Source: Hypsibius dujardini (lineage: Eukaryota; Tardigrada; Eutardigrada; Parachela; Hypsibiidae). Taken from it: a DNA stretch of 26,056 nt. Numbering within the stretch: position 1 is the stretch's first letter; every line of letters begins with the position of its first letter. Below the pieces are notes generated by a model that did no database searches, was not told the DNA's origin, and saw only the letters and a list, made by a program, of their open reading frames with translations. The stretch lies in assembly GCA_001579985.1 (NCBI GenBank), contig LRSR01003411.1, positions 1 to 26,056 on the forward strand, read 5' to 3'. Shown here piece by piece: positions 8,969 to 19,700 of the stretch. Made by a program: the position numbers and the translations under genes.

Positions 8969-11682
8969 CTGTACAATCAACGAGCAAATATATACAAAAG
9001 TGACAATTTCTGTCGACAACAATTTTATCGAGACCAAACGAAGACATTTTCACTTCCATACTTAAGTGATAAAAAATTGTTAAATCGAACTGATCAGAAA
9101 GAGGTAGAGACGGCATTGGGTATCTTGAAAAAGTCCTAAATGTGCTTGCAGCTATTTCCTCTTAATGCATAATATTATAATTTTGTAAGGTGAAATGTAT
9201 TTAAAACTACATAATGATATAAATATAACTTTATTTAAAATATAAAGAAGAATTTCTATATGCCTTGCATATAGTTTTTTTAAACTTATGGATAGGTGCT
9301 ATTCTTATAATTAATAATTAAAAGGTTCTTACTTGAGAGGGGCTGTGACGGATGGACGGTAGCGGCGGCATTTGAACATTTTGACCGTTTAGATGTGCCG
9401 GCGGATCAAGAGATGCCAAATTGTTAGTACAGTTTGTCGAGTTGCCTGGCGACTCATGTTGTCGTTGTTGTTTCTGCAGCTGTTGCAACAGACGCTGATG
9501 AAGAACCTCCTCGGCCGCATTGACCGTACCGCCATGCAGGGTCGCCAGCAGTCGAGCGACCTCTTCCGACATGGCGGGCTGGACCGTCGGATTGGCTGCT
9601 TGGTGTTGGTTGGCCAGGCTCGGAAGCGATTCAACTTGAGTCAGGTAGAACGCTTGAGGAAACAATGTTGAGAAATATTTTAATTTAAATTCCAAAGGGT
9701 TAAGCAAAACAAGCTCAAAAGCTTCAGGGATTAGTCCAACAACTTATTTTCCTAACTGATTTCAAATTCCCAAGCTTTATTTTAAATAAACTTTATTTTT
9801 TGTTCGTTTTTGTCTGAAGAGTTGATAACAATATACTATTATTGCGACGGAAGTCACAGGAACTATGCGTCTGCAGAACGGACATTTATAAACTTGTGAC
9901 TGCATGTGAAGCGTAAACGTATGCCCCTTTAGTACCTTGTTTACAACATGCCTGTGACCATGGCGTGTCTGCCTCCATTGTCTGTGTCTGTGTCTGTGTC
10001 TGTGTATAATCTAATTTGAAGTGTGAAAAGTCTGAACAGTCGTTTTGGCACGTTACGAAGGAATTTATGCAAGCTGAGCTAACCTTTCAAAGCCTCGAGC
10101 TCAACTACTCGCTGTTTGATGGAGTTGATATCATCTTGCATGCGGAAGAAACCGTCTAGGGTCAGGGTCGCTGCCAAGGCGAATAGTAATTAAAATACAG
10201 CAAACATTTGATCACCGGTTACCATTTAAATAGATTGAGCGACTACTATGCGAGTTAGAGTTGTTGCCTCATCAATCTATTTTGGGTTCCCGGAAAAATA
10301 ATAATCGATTATTTGCGGACGAAAGAATTGGTAAAGTGGTTAATAACATTACCTTTCGGAAGACTAGTTGTGTCCCCTTGATGAACAGCGTTCATACCGA
10401 AAGTTGAAAGGGCCTTCATGAACGAATCAAAAGCCTGAGCGCCTCTGGATTAAATGGAGGATCAAAGGCTGAATAAAACTATTGGAACTAACTTATGAAT
10501 AATATACTCACATAGGAGTGTTCAAATTATAAGCCGATGGTCCGTTGTCGCTATTGCTTCCGTTGGCGTTCATGGTGCTGGTATTTAGTCCTTGAACACT
10601 GTTGCGGTAATGTTGAAGATTCGAGAAACCCCCTTTAACTAGTAAAAGAAAAAAGCCAACATCAATCAATCAAGCCCTATGTGATTCTCACAAGAAAAGG
10701 ATGTTTCATGACTGGCGCTTGATTGTGAGGTGATTGCCTATCAGTTCCGAACCGTCCTCCTATTCAACTTACCACCGTGACTACTACTCATCGAGTTCTC
10801 CTGCGTTTGGGTATTGGAGCAATCCCTTGAAGGGACGTGATTGTTTCTAGAAACAAGTAATTAATACGATCAAACAGACAGACAGACAGACACACAGCCA
10901 CACAAACAAACACACCAGACACACACAGACGCAGACACACACACAGACACACAGACACACAGACACACAGACCGGTCTTACAAGTAATTTTGAACTTTCT
11001 CCACAGTACGGCGATGGCGTTCGGTGTTCTGTCTTTCCAGTACTGACCCCGGTGACGGTGGTTGTAGTTGTTCTCCACCGCCTCGCGAAAATGGGGACTC
11101 CTCATTCGCTATCGCGCCGCTATCCACACAAGCTCTCTTATTGCCAAGTACTACCAAGCATGATCCTAGCGGCTTCAAAGTTGATGGTCCCACCGGTGAT
11201 GGTGGTAAAACAGAAGTTACGATTGGCAGCTGCAGCGGTTGCGACACAGGAATCGCCTCCGTATCGGTTGAAGCCCTGTCGATGGTTCGTTCAATGAGCC
11301 AACTGATTGTCAGTGTTTCCCTGTCCAAGCTGGACGGACTACGTGGACGCCTGCGTGGCGGTTGTGGCATTGGTGGAGTCGGCATACATGGCTCCACGTA
11401 CACATGGGGTCGATCTCCTCTACCCCTTGGGTACGGCCTCATTTGGATATTTTCTGGATGGTCGGTGAAGATGACTGTTCGTCGATGGCTGAGACTTCCG
11501 CTGGCTTGCGTGAGATCAAACTGTTGTTGTTGAGGTTGTTTGAACGACGGTTGCACTTCATTCGGCATGGCAAACGGATTGCTGGCATAGTATAACGGTG
11601 TGGGATTGCCACCGGTCATAGTGACCGTGGTGGTGGTAGGAGTCGAAGGGAAACCTGAAGAGCTTGTGGGTTGTGTCGCCAT
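8780..11682 (-). CDS. Unrecognised 524-residue low-complexity / coiled-coil protein, seven exons
   Basis: Reconstructed minus-strand exons are 11682-10982, 10846-10773, 10638-10512, 10444-10353, 10155-10084, 9652-9333 and 8968-8780. They total 1,575 bases, or 524 residues plus stop. All introns are GT..AG and all six junction phases agree, which is strong evidence for a real gene. Residues 1-230 are rich in Pro, Ser, Thr and Gln (FKQPQQQQF; CMPTPPMPQPPRRRPRS). Residues 305-355 contain helices, among them MQDDINSIKQRVVELEALK, a short heptad-like coiled coil. Residues about 385-425 form a second Gln-rich helix (LLQQLQKQQRQHE). The end is a Lys/Ser/Pro tail (KSKRKPKSKSGFKSKSK) that could act as a nuclear localisation signal. 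I recognise no catalytic domain. Composition suggests a scaffold or transcriptional cofactor, which is inference only. The acceptor of exon 6 could alternatively lie 18 bases further in, removing six residues. Confidence 0.85.
9333..9652 (-). CDS. Exon 6 of the 524-residue protein
   Basis: The acceptor is ATTGTTTCCTCAAG and the donor CTCAA/GTAAGA. Its 320 bases encode MSEEVARLLATLHGG, the Gln-rich helix and a Pro-rich end (MPPLPSIRHSPSQ). Confidence 0.8.
9981..10006. repeat. TCTGTG microsatellite
   Basis: About four copies of a TCTGTG hexamer lie inside intron 5 of the minus-strand gene. Confidence 0.85.
10084..10155 (-). CDS. Exon 5 of the 524-residue protein
   Basis: The acceptor is CTGACCCTAG and the donor GAAAG/GTTAGC. 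Its 72 bases encode the coiled-coil segment MQDDINSIKQRVVELEALK. Confidence 0.8.
10353..10444 (-). CDS. Exon 4 of the 524-residue protein
   Basis: The acceptor is TTTAATCCAG and the donor GAAAG/GTAATG. Its 92 bases encode AQAFDSFMKALSTFGMNAV, a likely amphipathic helix. Confidence 0.8.
10512..10638 (-). CDS. Exon 3 of the 524-residue protein
   Basis: The acceptor is TTTTACTAG and the donor CTAT/GTGAGT. Its 127 bases encode an Asn/Ser-rich stretch including NANGSNSDNGPSAYNLNTP. Confidence 0.8.
10773..10846 (-). CDS. Exon 2 of the 524-residue protein
   Basis: The acceptor is TTGTTTCTAG and the donor GGTG/GTAAG. It adds 74 bases, ending HVPSRDCSNTQTQENSMSS then SHG, and leaves phase 1. Confidence 0.8.
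10873..10973. repeat. CAGA/ACAC microsatellite filling an intron
   Basis: CAGA and CACA units fill about 100 of the 135 bases of the first intron (10847-10981) of the minus-strand gene. In the transcript they read as GUCU/GUGU repeats beginning right after the donor site. Confidence 0.85.
10982..11682 (-). CDS. Exon 1 of the 524-residue protein
   Basis: It starts at the ATG at 11682 and ends before the donor CTT/GTAAGA. It encodes 233 residues plus two bases of a Leu codon. It is Pro/Ser/Thr/Gln-rich, and the only long open frame here that spans more than 200 codons. Confidence 0.85.
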
Positions 11683-11816
11683 CGAAAACTTTATAGATCG
11701 TCACCTGGTTCTTCCCTTGTGATGCCGGAAATCCTAAACGAATGTTTCACATGTTTCAGTTCGATTTACCGATAAATCGAAAGCGTTGCCGGTCATGCTG
11801 ACTATTGCACTCGTCT

Positions 11817-11942
11817 ACTGTTTGTCTCTTTGTCTGTCTGTTTGTCAGTCTGTCAGTCTGTCTGTCAGTCTGTGTGTCTGTCAGTTTGTGTTCCTGTGTG
11901 TGTGTCTGTGTGTAAGTCTGTCTATCTGTCTTATCTGTCGGT
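11817..11942. repeat. GTCT microsatellite upstream of the minus-strand gene
   Basis: GTCT, GTCA and GTGT units are repeated with variations. The stretch starts about 135 bases upstream of the ATG at 11682. Confidence 0.85.
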
Positions 11943-12825
11943 CCGTCTGGAATACAAGTTAGCAAAATTTAGTAAACACCTATCACTGATCTCGTTGGCT
12001 TAGACAGGTAGGCGAGGGCTGCCGGTTGGTATGGCTCAACAGCTAGACCGCGGTGCCCACCCAGACTATAACGGCGCTTTTATTCTGATTCCCGCATTCA
12101 GTGTCGTTAATGTTAAAATAGGATATAAAGGTACAGACGGTACGCCAACGGTCCTGGGAAACTTCTCCAAGGTCTAAGTGTAACAACCGGTGAGAATATG
12201 GTCCAAGGTCGAACAAAAGAATACTGTGAAAAGAAAAATGAATACTTATGACATACTTTCTACTGAAATGCAATCAAATAAGGCATTCTCGAAGCCTCGC
12301 GCACCTACCTAACTTTGCGCGAATGTGTAACCCACATTAACATTAACTTACATTAACCCACAAAGTGCTAAAAAAAGATCAGAAGATCAAACGAAACGTC
12401 TCAAAACGTCTCCTATTGGTAAAAGAACTGAAAGCCACGGACAAATACAGATGAGCACAGGGATTCATTATTTATGAGATATGCACACCGTGACCGTAAA
12501 CTGGGATAATAATTATGGTACCGCTTCCGGGCGAAAGAGACCTTTTCTTGCTCCTCTTGCTCCCAAATATTCCTGCATTCTGGTCCGTTATGACAGGCTG
12601 AACCTAGTTGAGTTAGAGGGGTTTACGCAGTAACGTGTGTTGGTCTTTGAGGGTGGCCCACAGGGCTGGCGAAGAATGTCCTGTACTACTTCCTACGTAG
12701 CATTTCCAGTTAACGCCAGGAGTGTATGGGTCCTCTGTTGTACCACGTGCGGGAAAGCTTTTGGCACTCATTCGAGATAATTCACAGCTCTTCTCTCGGG
12801 TCACCTGAAATTAATTAGTTTACGT
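11943..12825. other. Intergenic stretch upstream of the mariner-like remnant
   Basis: Apart from short ACATTAAC direct repeats near 12333-12358 and a doubled AAACGTCTC near 12391-12411, I see nothing supported. A minus-strand frame at 12613-12805 follows an acceptor-like TTAATTTCAG but has no known partner exon. Confidence 0.4.
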
Positions 12826-13146
12826 TTTGCGCCCGCGCCACAAGATTTCTGATCAGCTGCGGAAGTTGATCGTGGCCGTTCATCAACAGAATTTCTGATT
12901 CTGCCGATTTCTTCAAACCCTCTTGCGGAAGAGTGTTTAGAGTCGCGAAGGATTTTCATGTGGGAGTGGAGATCAAGCAGAAAGCGGCGCAGAAACAGCC
13001 GGCCAAGAAAGTGACGCCAAAAATGGCGACCCTGATGCTTTGCCTTCTTACCATTGGACGGAAACATTATTCCTACAGACTGGTGCCTGGATGATGAATT
13101 TAAACGGGTTTACTATCTGCTACCACATGAACAAGAAGGAGATTAA

Positions 13147-14371
13147 GGGCAACCCGGCGCTTTGAAATCGTCCTTAAATCTCACCGGGTCGCCAGCCGCA
13201 GTGACCATGGATTATTGTTTTCGTGTTCCAATCTACTTTTTTATTACTCATTGTTTAATTAGCAAACTTTTTGTCCTTTCCAATTTTTAAAAAAAAATCC
13301 TATGATGTCATCGGACGTCGCAGTCCCTCTCGGACACTCTTTTGATTACTTTGAATGGCGAATATCTTCTGATTAACTTCGTTTTGCACTTTTCCGATAG
13401 GCATTAAAAATTGTAACCTTCCAAAGTCAGCGTTTTGTGTTAGGGGCCTTTCACATATTACGTAATCAAGGGAGGGTGGGTGGGTGGTACCCGAAAAGCT
13501 TACTTCTGATTACGATTTCTTGGGTGGTGCGAGCTATGATTACATAGTGATTACGAAGAGGGGGTGGTCACGAAACCCAAAATTTCTTCGAATTTCGTTT
13601 AAATTTCGCTCTTTATTAAGTACCACGGGCAAGGGACAAATATTATTCGCCTGGTATTAGTCACGCCCAATCGTTTAAATGAGGGGTTCTGTCATGGTGC
13701 TTAAATTACCAGCTCCCTCCATATTGACGTCCGCTGCTCCACACGAATTCGTTTGAGCAGGGTTCTCTGGGTTCGTCGCAAACGTTTGTCATGGCATCAC
13801 TGTCCGGCGGGATTTTTTTTGTATATGAGGGGGGGGGTCGACCATTGATTACGTTGTGTTTACGATCCAGGGGGTGGGTAGAGGCTGTGATTACGTCATA
13901 TTATGAGGTTGGGTGGGTGGGTAAGAAATGTAGATTTTTTGATTACGTAATATGTGAAAGGTCCCTAAGCAAGATGCATTACAGAGAAAAAGAGGAAGAA
14001 CCGTAAAAAAAATTATTTTGGGATGGGATGAACTTGGGTCACTGAGTTTCTCAATTTTTTCTCTGTAACTAGATCAGTCAGCTGAAAACTTTGAATTTTA
14101 AAGGTTGCAGTTTTAAATACCTATCAGAAAAGGGCAAAATGAGGTTAATCGGAAGATATTTGCCATTCAAAGTTATCAAAAGAGTGCCTGAGAGGGACGA
14201 CTACGTCCGATGACGTCAAAGATTTTTTTTTGAAAAACTGAAAAAGATAAAGTTTGCCAACTCATAAAGAAGTTTTAAAAAATTAGACCGAGACACGATA
14301 ACAATCATCCATGGCCACCGCGGCTGGCGAACCAGCGAGATTTTGGGTGATTTCAAAGCGCCGGGTTGCCC
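13147..14371. mobile_element. TTAA-flanked fold-back element inserted in the mariner remnant
   Basis: The element starts GGGCAACCCGGCGCTTTGAA and ends with its reverse complement. It is flanked on both sides by TTAA (13143-13146 and 14372-14375), which fits a TTAA target duplication as in piggyBac-like or Kolobok-like elements. The arms match for about 290 bases, up to the inner insertion at about 13440. The match resumes after it (GTTACAGAGAAAAA on both arms), so the original element was almost a complete palindrome of roughly 700 bases. No coding capacity was seen. Which superfamily mobilised it is not determined. Confidence 0.85.
13440..13970. mobile_element. Small MITE nested in the left arm of the fold-back element
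   Basis: The two ends, GGGGCCTTTCACATATTACG at the left and CGTAATATGTGAAAGGTCCC at the right, are inverted repeats of about 28 bases. They are flanked by TA, so the target duplication is probably TA. The interior repeats GATTAC-type words many times in a G-rich context (GGGTGGGTGG). It interrupts an arm whose two halves match the opposite arm, which proves insertion order. An open frame across 13791-14006 is incidental. Confidence 0.8.
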
Positions 14372-14945
14372 TTAAATGCTACAAGAAGGTGAGACGCAAT
14401 TTAATTCCGGAAGCATAGAAGGAAACCAGACAAATTCGCTGCATGAAATTCCTTAAGACCTTCCGGCGGATCGACATTCCGGGTTTCCTTTTCGTCGACG
14501 AGTGTTACGTCACCATAAAAAACACTTCAATTACCAGAATAAACGCTGCTACGGTAAGGATTTCAGACTGATCCGCCCCTTGAGGGAGTTTTGGACGTTT
14601 CCGAAAAATACCCTTCACTAAAATAGTTTTTGCGGGCGTTTTTTGTGACGGCGGCGACGATCCTGGTCATATGAATAAGGCGAAGAATCAAATTCTATCA
14701 GGATAAAGCGCCCTGCCACACCGCGGACTTCGTCCAGGAGTTTCTGGAGGAAGAACTTTCCTCCCTCATTCCCAACTAAAATAAGCGCCCAATAGCCCGG
14801 ATTTGAACTCGCTGGACTACTCTATTTGGAACATAATCGGCACTCGGTCGCCACGTGGAAGATTTCGCAGGAGGCGATTCAGGCCAGTATCGACGTCTGG
14901 CTGTCCCGAGTTCGACGTATGGAGCAAGAGGCGGTGGGTATGTTT

Positions 14946-16455
14946 AATAGTCTCTCTTTTTTATCTGTCTTAGAACTGAATTTCTTATCTTTTTGTGTTT
15001 TCTTCACTATGGTAATTTATATCATTTTCAAGTAGTAACAACTGAAAGAAGTCAGTGCTAAAAGCATTCCCGCACCCGGTAAATGAGACGAAACACGTGG
15101 AGCGTTTCAGAAATTTCCATCGTAGACGGGATCCAATGGGATCAAGACAAAAATCTGAGAAGAACTATGCAAGCGTACGGACATGCCAAAGCGTTCTTAC
15201 GGCCTAATGAGAACGCCAGGTTATGAAATTATAATATTTCAATTTGCACTCAGAATTATATTACATTACGCTGTATAAGTACTTCTACATTCCGAAACAT
15301 CACTATATTAACAATAAAAATAATAATTATTATTAGTATTAATCTGGTCCCGAATGTGCATAACCTTTTTCATACGGATTGCATGGATATATGTTAATAA
15401 TAAGCAAGTTCACATGTCCAGCAGAAGCTGCAATGCAAACGGTGGCTTGAAGTACGAGAAAGAACGCGTTGCATGTTTCGTCACGGCAATGCCCATAAAG
15501 GCAGTGCGCTTTTTGGCTAGTCTTAGTATCCAGTATTACTTGCCCGGACTCAAAGTCGTGCCCATTTGCACAACACACTAACGACAATTATGCCACACGT
15601 CTGACTATAGGTAGCAGGAGAAAATATGATAAAGAAGAACAGTCTGATATAGAGAGTGACAGGCCTATTGCACAAACCCAAACACAGACACAGTCACAGA
15701 CACAGACACGGACACAAATACAGTCACAGACACAGACACGGACACAAATACAGTCACAGACACAGATACAAACATAGACACAGACACAGCCACAAACTCA
15801 AACAAAAACACAGACATGTTCTTCATGACATCAAGTCAGCCGGATGAGGTGTTGCGGGTTCTTACCGCGTTGTCTGCCGGATTTTAGAGATTTTTAATTC
15901 GTCGTTTAAATCTGTACTTACAACGACCTAGTATAGCCGAAACCCTAGTATGACCGAGAATTACCCAATGTTTAGTCCAGGGCTTAAACTTGGCGTTAAA
16001 TAAGTCAGCTCAAGGTTCTGGTCATGTACTAGTATGTGTAGTTGCATTAATCACTGCAAGTTCAACCCACAATGAGTTTGCACTCAGCAACGTGAACGAG
16101 TATTTTCTGTAGACGTCTTCCTGACAAAACTAGTTGAACAAACGATAGTTTCGATTTGCTGAAAACATAAACCCTCTTGGATGTCGTGTCTGATTCATCT
16201 AAAGTACCAGTTTGCTTATACTCGCAATCCCAAGGCTGACGAGCAACCAGTTAATCTGACCAACGGATCAATAAAACAGGGGAAGAATTCTGATTTATTC
16301 ACTTGTAAGCACCGAGCTGTGAGGCTAGCCTAGCCCCACAAGTTTGGGTGAAAGTCCACATGAGTTGAAGGATGCCGGATGCTCCTGAAAGCGTAGGTTG
16401 ACTTCGATATCTCACACGGTTTCCAAAATTAAGTTATCGGCCTGAAAATTTGCAG
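14946..16455. other. Intergenic region upstream of the ATPase
   Basis: It contains the CAGACA microsatellite at 15672-15815 and otherwise no supported gene. The missing first coding exon of the ATPase, if there is one, should lie here or further left. I could not pick it out. Confidence 0.4.
15672..15815. repeat. CAGACA/CAGTCA microsatellite
   Basis: ACACAGACACAGTCACAGAC-type units repeat, including two near-identical copies of a roughly 33-base higher unit. A His-rich open frame here is only a by-product of the repeat. Confidence 0.85.
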
Positions 16456-16791
16456 AGTGTACCATCCAACACAACCCCTCTTCTAGATCCCCAAAAAGAC
16501 CAATCCCCTGCAGAGAAAAATCCATTTAACGCCAAAAAACCCGACCCGGCCAGCATGAATAGGGTTTATCCGACCGGTGGGTCACTCGGTGGCGGCGGTG
16601 GCGGCGGGCGGCGTGGCAGTATACTCGACAAACCGGCCGTGGCTTTTGATAAAAGCTCCAAAAAGCAGGCGCACGAAAAATGGAAGGAACGACGACAAAC
16701 CGTCCATCAGACACGGCATGTTGTAGCTCAAGCGAATGAACGCCAGAAGGAGGTTGATAAATTGAATGACCTCAAGAAGGAAGTCGTCATG
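16456..16791 (+). CDS. ATPase exon: N-terminal extension
   Basis: The acceptor is AAAATTTGCAG and the donor ATG/GTATAT. It encodes 112 residues containing a seven-Gly run ([15 protein letters not shown]) and a long charged helix that leads into LNDLKKEV, the usual start of the family's N-terminal domain. No in-frame ATG opens the exon. Translation starts either in an unseen upstream exon or at the internal ATG at 16555 (MNRVYPTGG). Confidence 0.8.
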
Positions 16792-19700
16792 GTATATTAA
16801 CACGCAAACAAAATGACAGACAAACAAACAAACAGACAAACAGACAGACAGACGCCGTATGTATGGTGCACATGCAAATTAGCTTCTAATTGCAGGACGA
16901 GCATCTAATGACAGTTGATCAGTTATGCTTGCATCTGGAAGTTTCTGTTGAATCAGTGAGCCTAACATTTGCGATTAAATGCTTGTTTTCCGTCCATTAC
17001 CCCTAATTGTAAAACTTATCTTAAGGGTTTGAATGATGAAACTGTCACTCATCGATTGATTCGGGACGGGCCGAATCAATTGCCCGCTAAAAAGCAGACA
17101 CCCTTGTGGTTATTGTGGGTCGCTGAAATGACTCAAGGCTTTTCGTTGCTGCTTTGGATCGGCGGCATACTGTCCATTCTGGCATGGGGAGTCCAGAGCA
17201 ATCTGCAGCCGAACACTCCGAGCGACAATGTGAGGGGCAATGGCAACTTAACTGCGCTTCGGTAGATCAATCAAATGGGAGCTTATGTTTCTACGCCTTT
17301 GTAGTTGGTGCTCGGAATTGTGTTGATTGTGGTGGTTTTCATCACCGGAACCTTTTCATTCATGCAGCAGTCAAAGTCTGCCAGTATCATGAACTCTTTC
17401 ATGAAAATGGCCCCCCAGTTCGCTGCAGGTATGTTCGTCTTACCCAGCTTTCTTTCAGACCGATAACTCCTTACTCATGACCAGGCAGACAGGGATGGAC
17501 ATTGATGACAAAACTACAATTAGTCAGCCAATTAGATTTGTTAGTCCACAAAAATCAATTTCCATGCTTTTTTAATTTTAGTCGAATTTATTTGCCTGGT
17601 TTTTGTTTTGGTTTCTTTCCCAATCAATTTTTAGTAACTTTTAGTTTTTTCTTTCAGGCTGAGTAAAAAAACACACATAAAACACGGTTTGGTAGCAAGT
17701 CACTTTTCCTTCTTAAGCATGGTTAACATTTTTTTAATTCTGTTTACGCAGCTGTTCGCAACGGGCAAAAGATGGCCGTAACGGCAACCGAGTTGGTGGT
17801 CGGTGATATAGTCGAACTCAAAGCCGGCGATAAGATCCCCGCGGATATCCGCATTGTGGAGAACAGAGGTCTTAAAGTAAGCGAACATCATCCTTAGTGA
17901 CATGGTACTCTCAATGACGCTGCTCAAGACAAGCACTCACACAAATGCGGTATCATACAGTATACTAATGCAAACCGTGTTAACAACACTGCACTGCAAA
18001 CTAAGTTAAAAATAGTATACTACACTACAATACATGAAACTGAACAAAATTGTAAAATCAACTAATTTAAAGCTTCGAATTCTAAACCAAACTAAACTTC
18101 ACTAAAATTAAAGCTAAGCCAAAATAACTAAATTTAACTAAACTATACTGATTTAAATTTAACTAAATTAAACTACACCATTTTTAATGTGACTAAATCT
18201 ATTTTATCCAAATTTAATTAACTGAACTACAATAAATTAATTTCATCAATTTATCAATTGATTTCAATTACGTAAACTAAGTTGAACTAAATTTACATGA
18301 ATTTAGTTAAACTAAGCTACACTGAAGCGAATTAGACTAAAACTCACCGGACTGCTAAAATGTAGGTTGACATGGCGTCCCTGACCGGTGAGTCGGAGCC
18401 CCTCAGCAGGACAGTGGAGGGCACCAACGAAAATCCTCTTGAGTCCAAGAATTTGGCATTTTTCTCAACCTACGCTGTAGAAGGCAGCGCCGTCGGTATT
18501 GTCATCCGGACCGGGGAACGGACAACAATGGGCAGGATCGCCAAGCTGGCTTCGACGGTGGAGAGCGATATAACACCGTTGGCCATCGAAATGTCACGGT
18601 TCGTCCATCTGATGAGCTACCTTGCCGGCGGGATGGGTCTTATTCTCTTCATCATCAAAATGGGCCAAGGCGGCGGCGGATCGGCTGGTATGACCGTCCT
18701 GAATGCAATCGTTGCGCTGATTGGAATCGTTGTGGCCAACGTACCGGAAGGAATACTACCGGCAACAACGGTAAGACATTTCTTGATGACGTGACACACT
18801 TATACTGTGTGGTCAATGGAAAACAAGGGCGATTCAAAAATATATTGCTAGGATATACCGTTTGGCTAGGAATTGTTTTGATATCAGTATTTTGTTCTGG
18901 GTTTCGTCTGCTCGTACGGTGAATTGCTTGGCTGTTCACCTCTTCATTTGGCATGCATGTCACGGATTGGCCTTTCATATCTTTCCTCAACCATTCGTCT
19001 ATTCGCATTATGTCCTTCCTTTGGACTGTTCGTACGTCTGTCCGCCCGTCCGTCCGTCCATCCATTTATCCATCCGTTTGCCTATTTTTCCGCCAGTCCG
19101 CTAGCCGGCCACCTGGTTTTGCCGGTCTGTCCGCTTGTCCTTTCGTCAATTCGTCAGTCCGTCCTTCCGTCTGTCCTTCTCTCCACCCTTCTCTTCGTCC
19201 GTCAATCCGTCCGCTCGTCCGTCCATCCGTGCAACCGATTGCAGTCTTTGCTTTGCGTATACTGGCTCATTCTTCGGGCACACGGTTTGTCATTCCATCC
19301 CTTGTATACACATCATGATTCCATTTTTGTTTCCGTATCTTACGCTATCATCGTAACTCCCTCGAGGAAATTCTCTCTCAATGATAACCTCATTCGAGTT
19401 GAGCAGTACCGGAAGTCGTAAACGGAAAATGCCTATTAGCTGCTAAAATGTATAGCATGATTTTTATAGTATTGGGTTGACAGGTTGCGCTAGCCTTGAC
19501 CGCGAAGCGGATGGCCGGAATGAATTGTCTGATTAAGAACCTTTCGGCTGTGGAAACGCTCGGCTCAACCTCCGTCATTTGCTCGGACAAAACCGGAACC
19601 CTCACCCAGAACCGCATGACGGTAGCACATCTGTGGACGGAGGACAAGATCTGGGAGTGCGACACATCGGAAGATCAGAGCAGTAGGTCCATCCGTGGGC

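Larger units (their letters stand above)
12830..14945 (+). pseudogene. Mariner-like transposase remnant, interrupted by another element
   Basis: The C-terminal half is clear in shifting plus-strand frames. It shows FVDECYV with the first catalytic Asp near 14497, QDKAPCHTADFVQEFLEEE with the second Asp at 14702, and NSPDLNSLDYSIW with the third Asp near 14815. That spacing is about 37 codons, allowing for indels. A C-terminal helix follows (SQEAIQASIDVWLSRVRR, near 14868-14920). The DYSIW form suggests a mariner-type DDxD enzyme with the longer spacing, not the classic 34. The N-terminal part (about 12830-13142) is weak: FRVAKDFHVGVEIKQKAAQK near 12937 may be the end of the DNA-binding domain. 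The frame breaks at 13147-14371 where another element sits; the flanks on either side rejoin at a TTAA as EIK then CYKKVRR. Stops and frameshifts mark it as dead. Its outer ends were not found. Confidence 0.75.

Noticed and set aside
12801-13067. Minus-strand 88-codon frame
   Set aside because: It is antisense to the weak N-terminal part of the mariner-like transposase and has no independent support.
13791-14006. Plus-strand 71-codon frame
   Set aside because: It spans the nested MITE and its junction. Composition follows the GATTAC/GGGTGGG repeats.
15656-15847. Open frame rich in His, Arg and Lys
   Set aside because: It is the translation of a CAGACA microsatellite, with no start context or splice signals.
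18862-19421. Several overlapping Ser/Pro/Val-rich open frames
   Set aside because: They fall in a GTCC repeat inside an ATPase intron.
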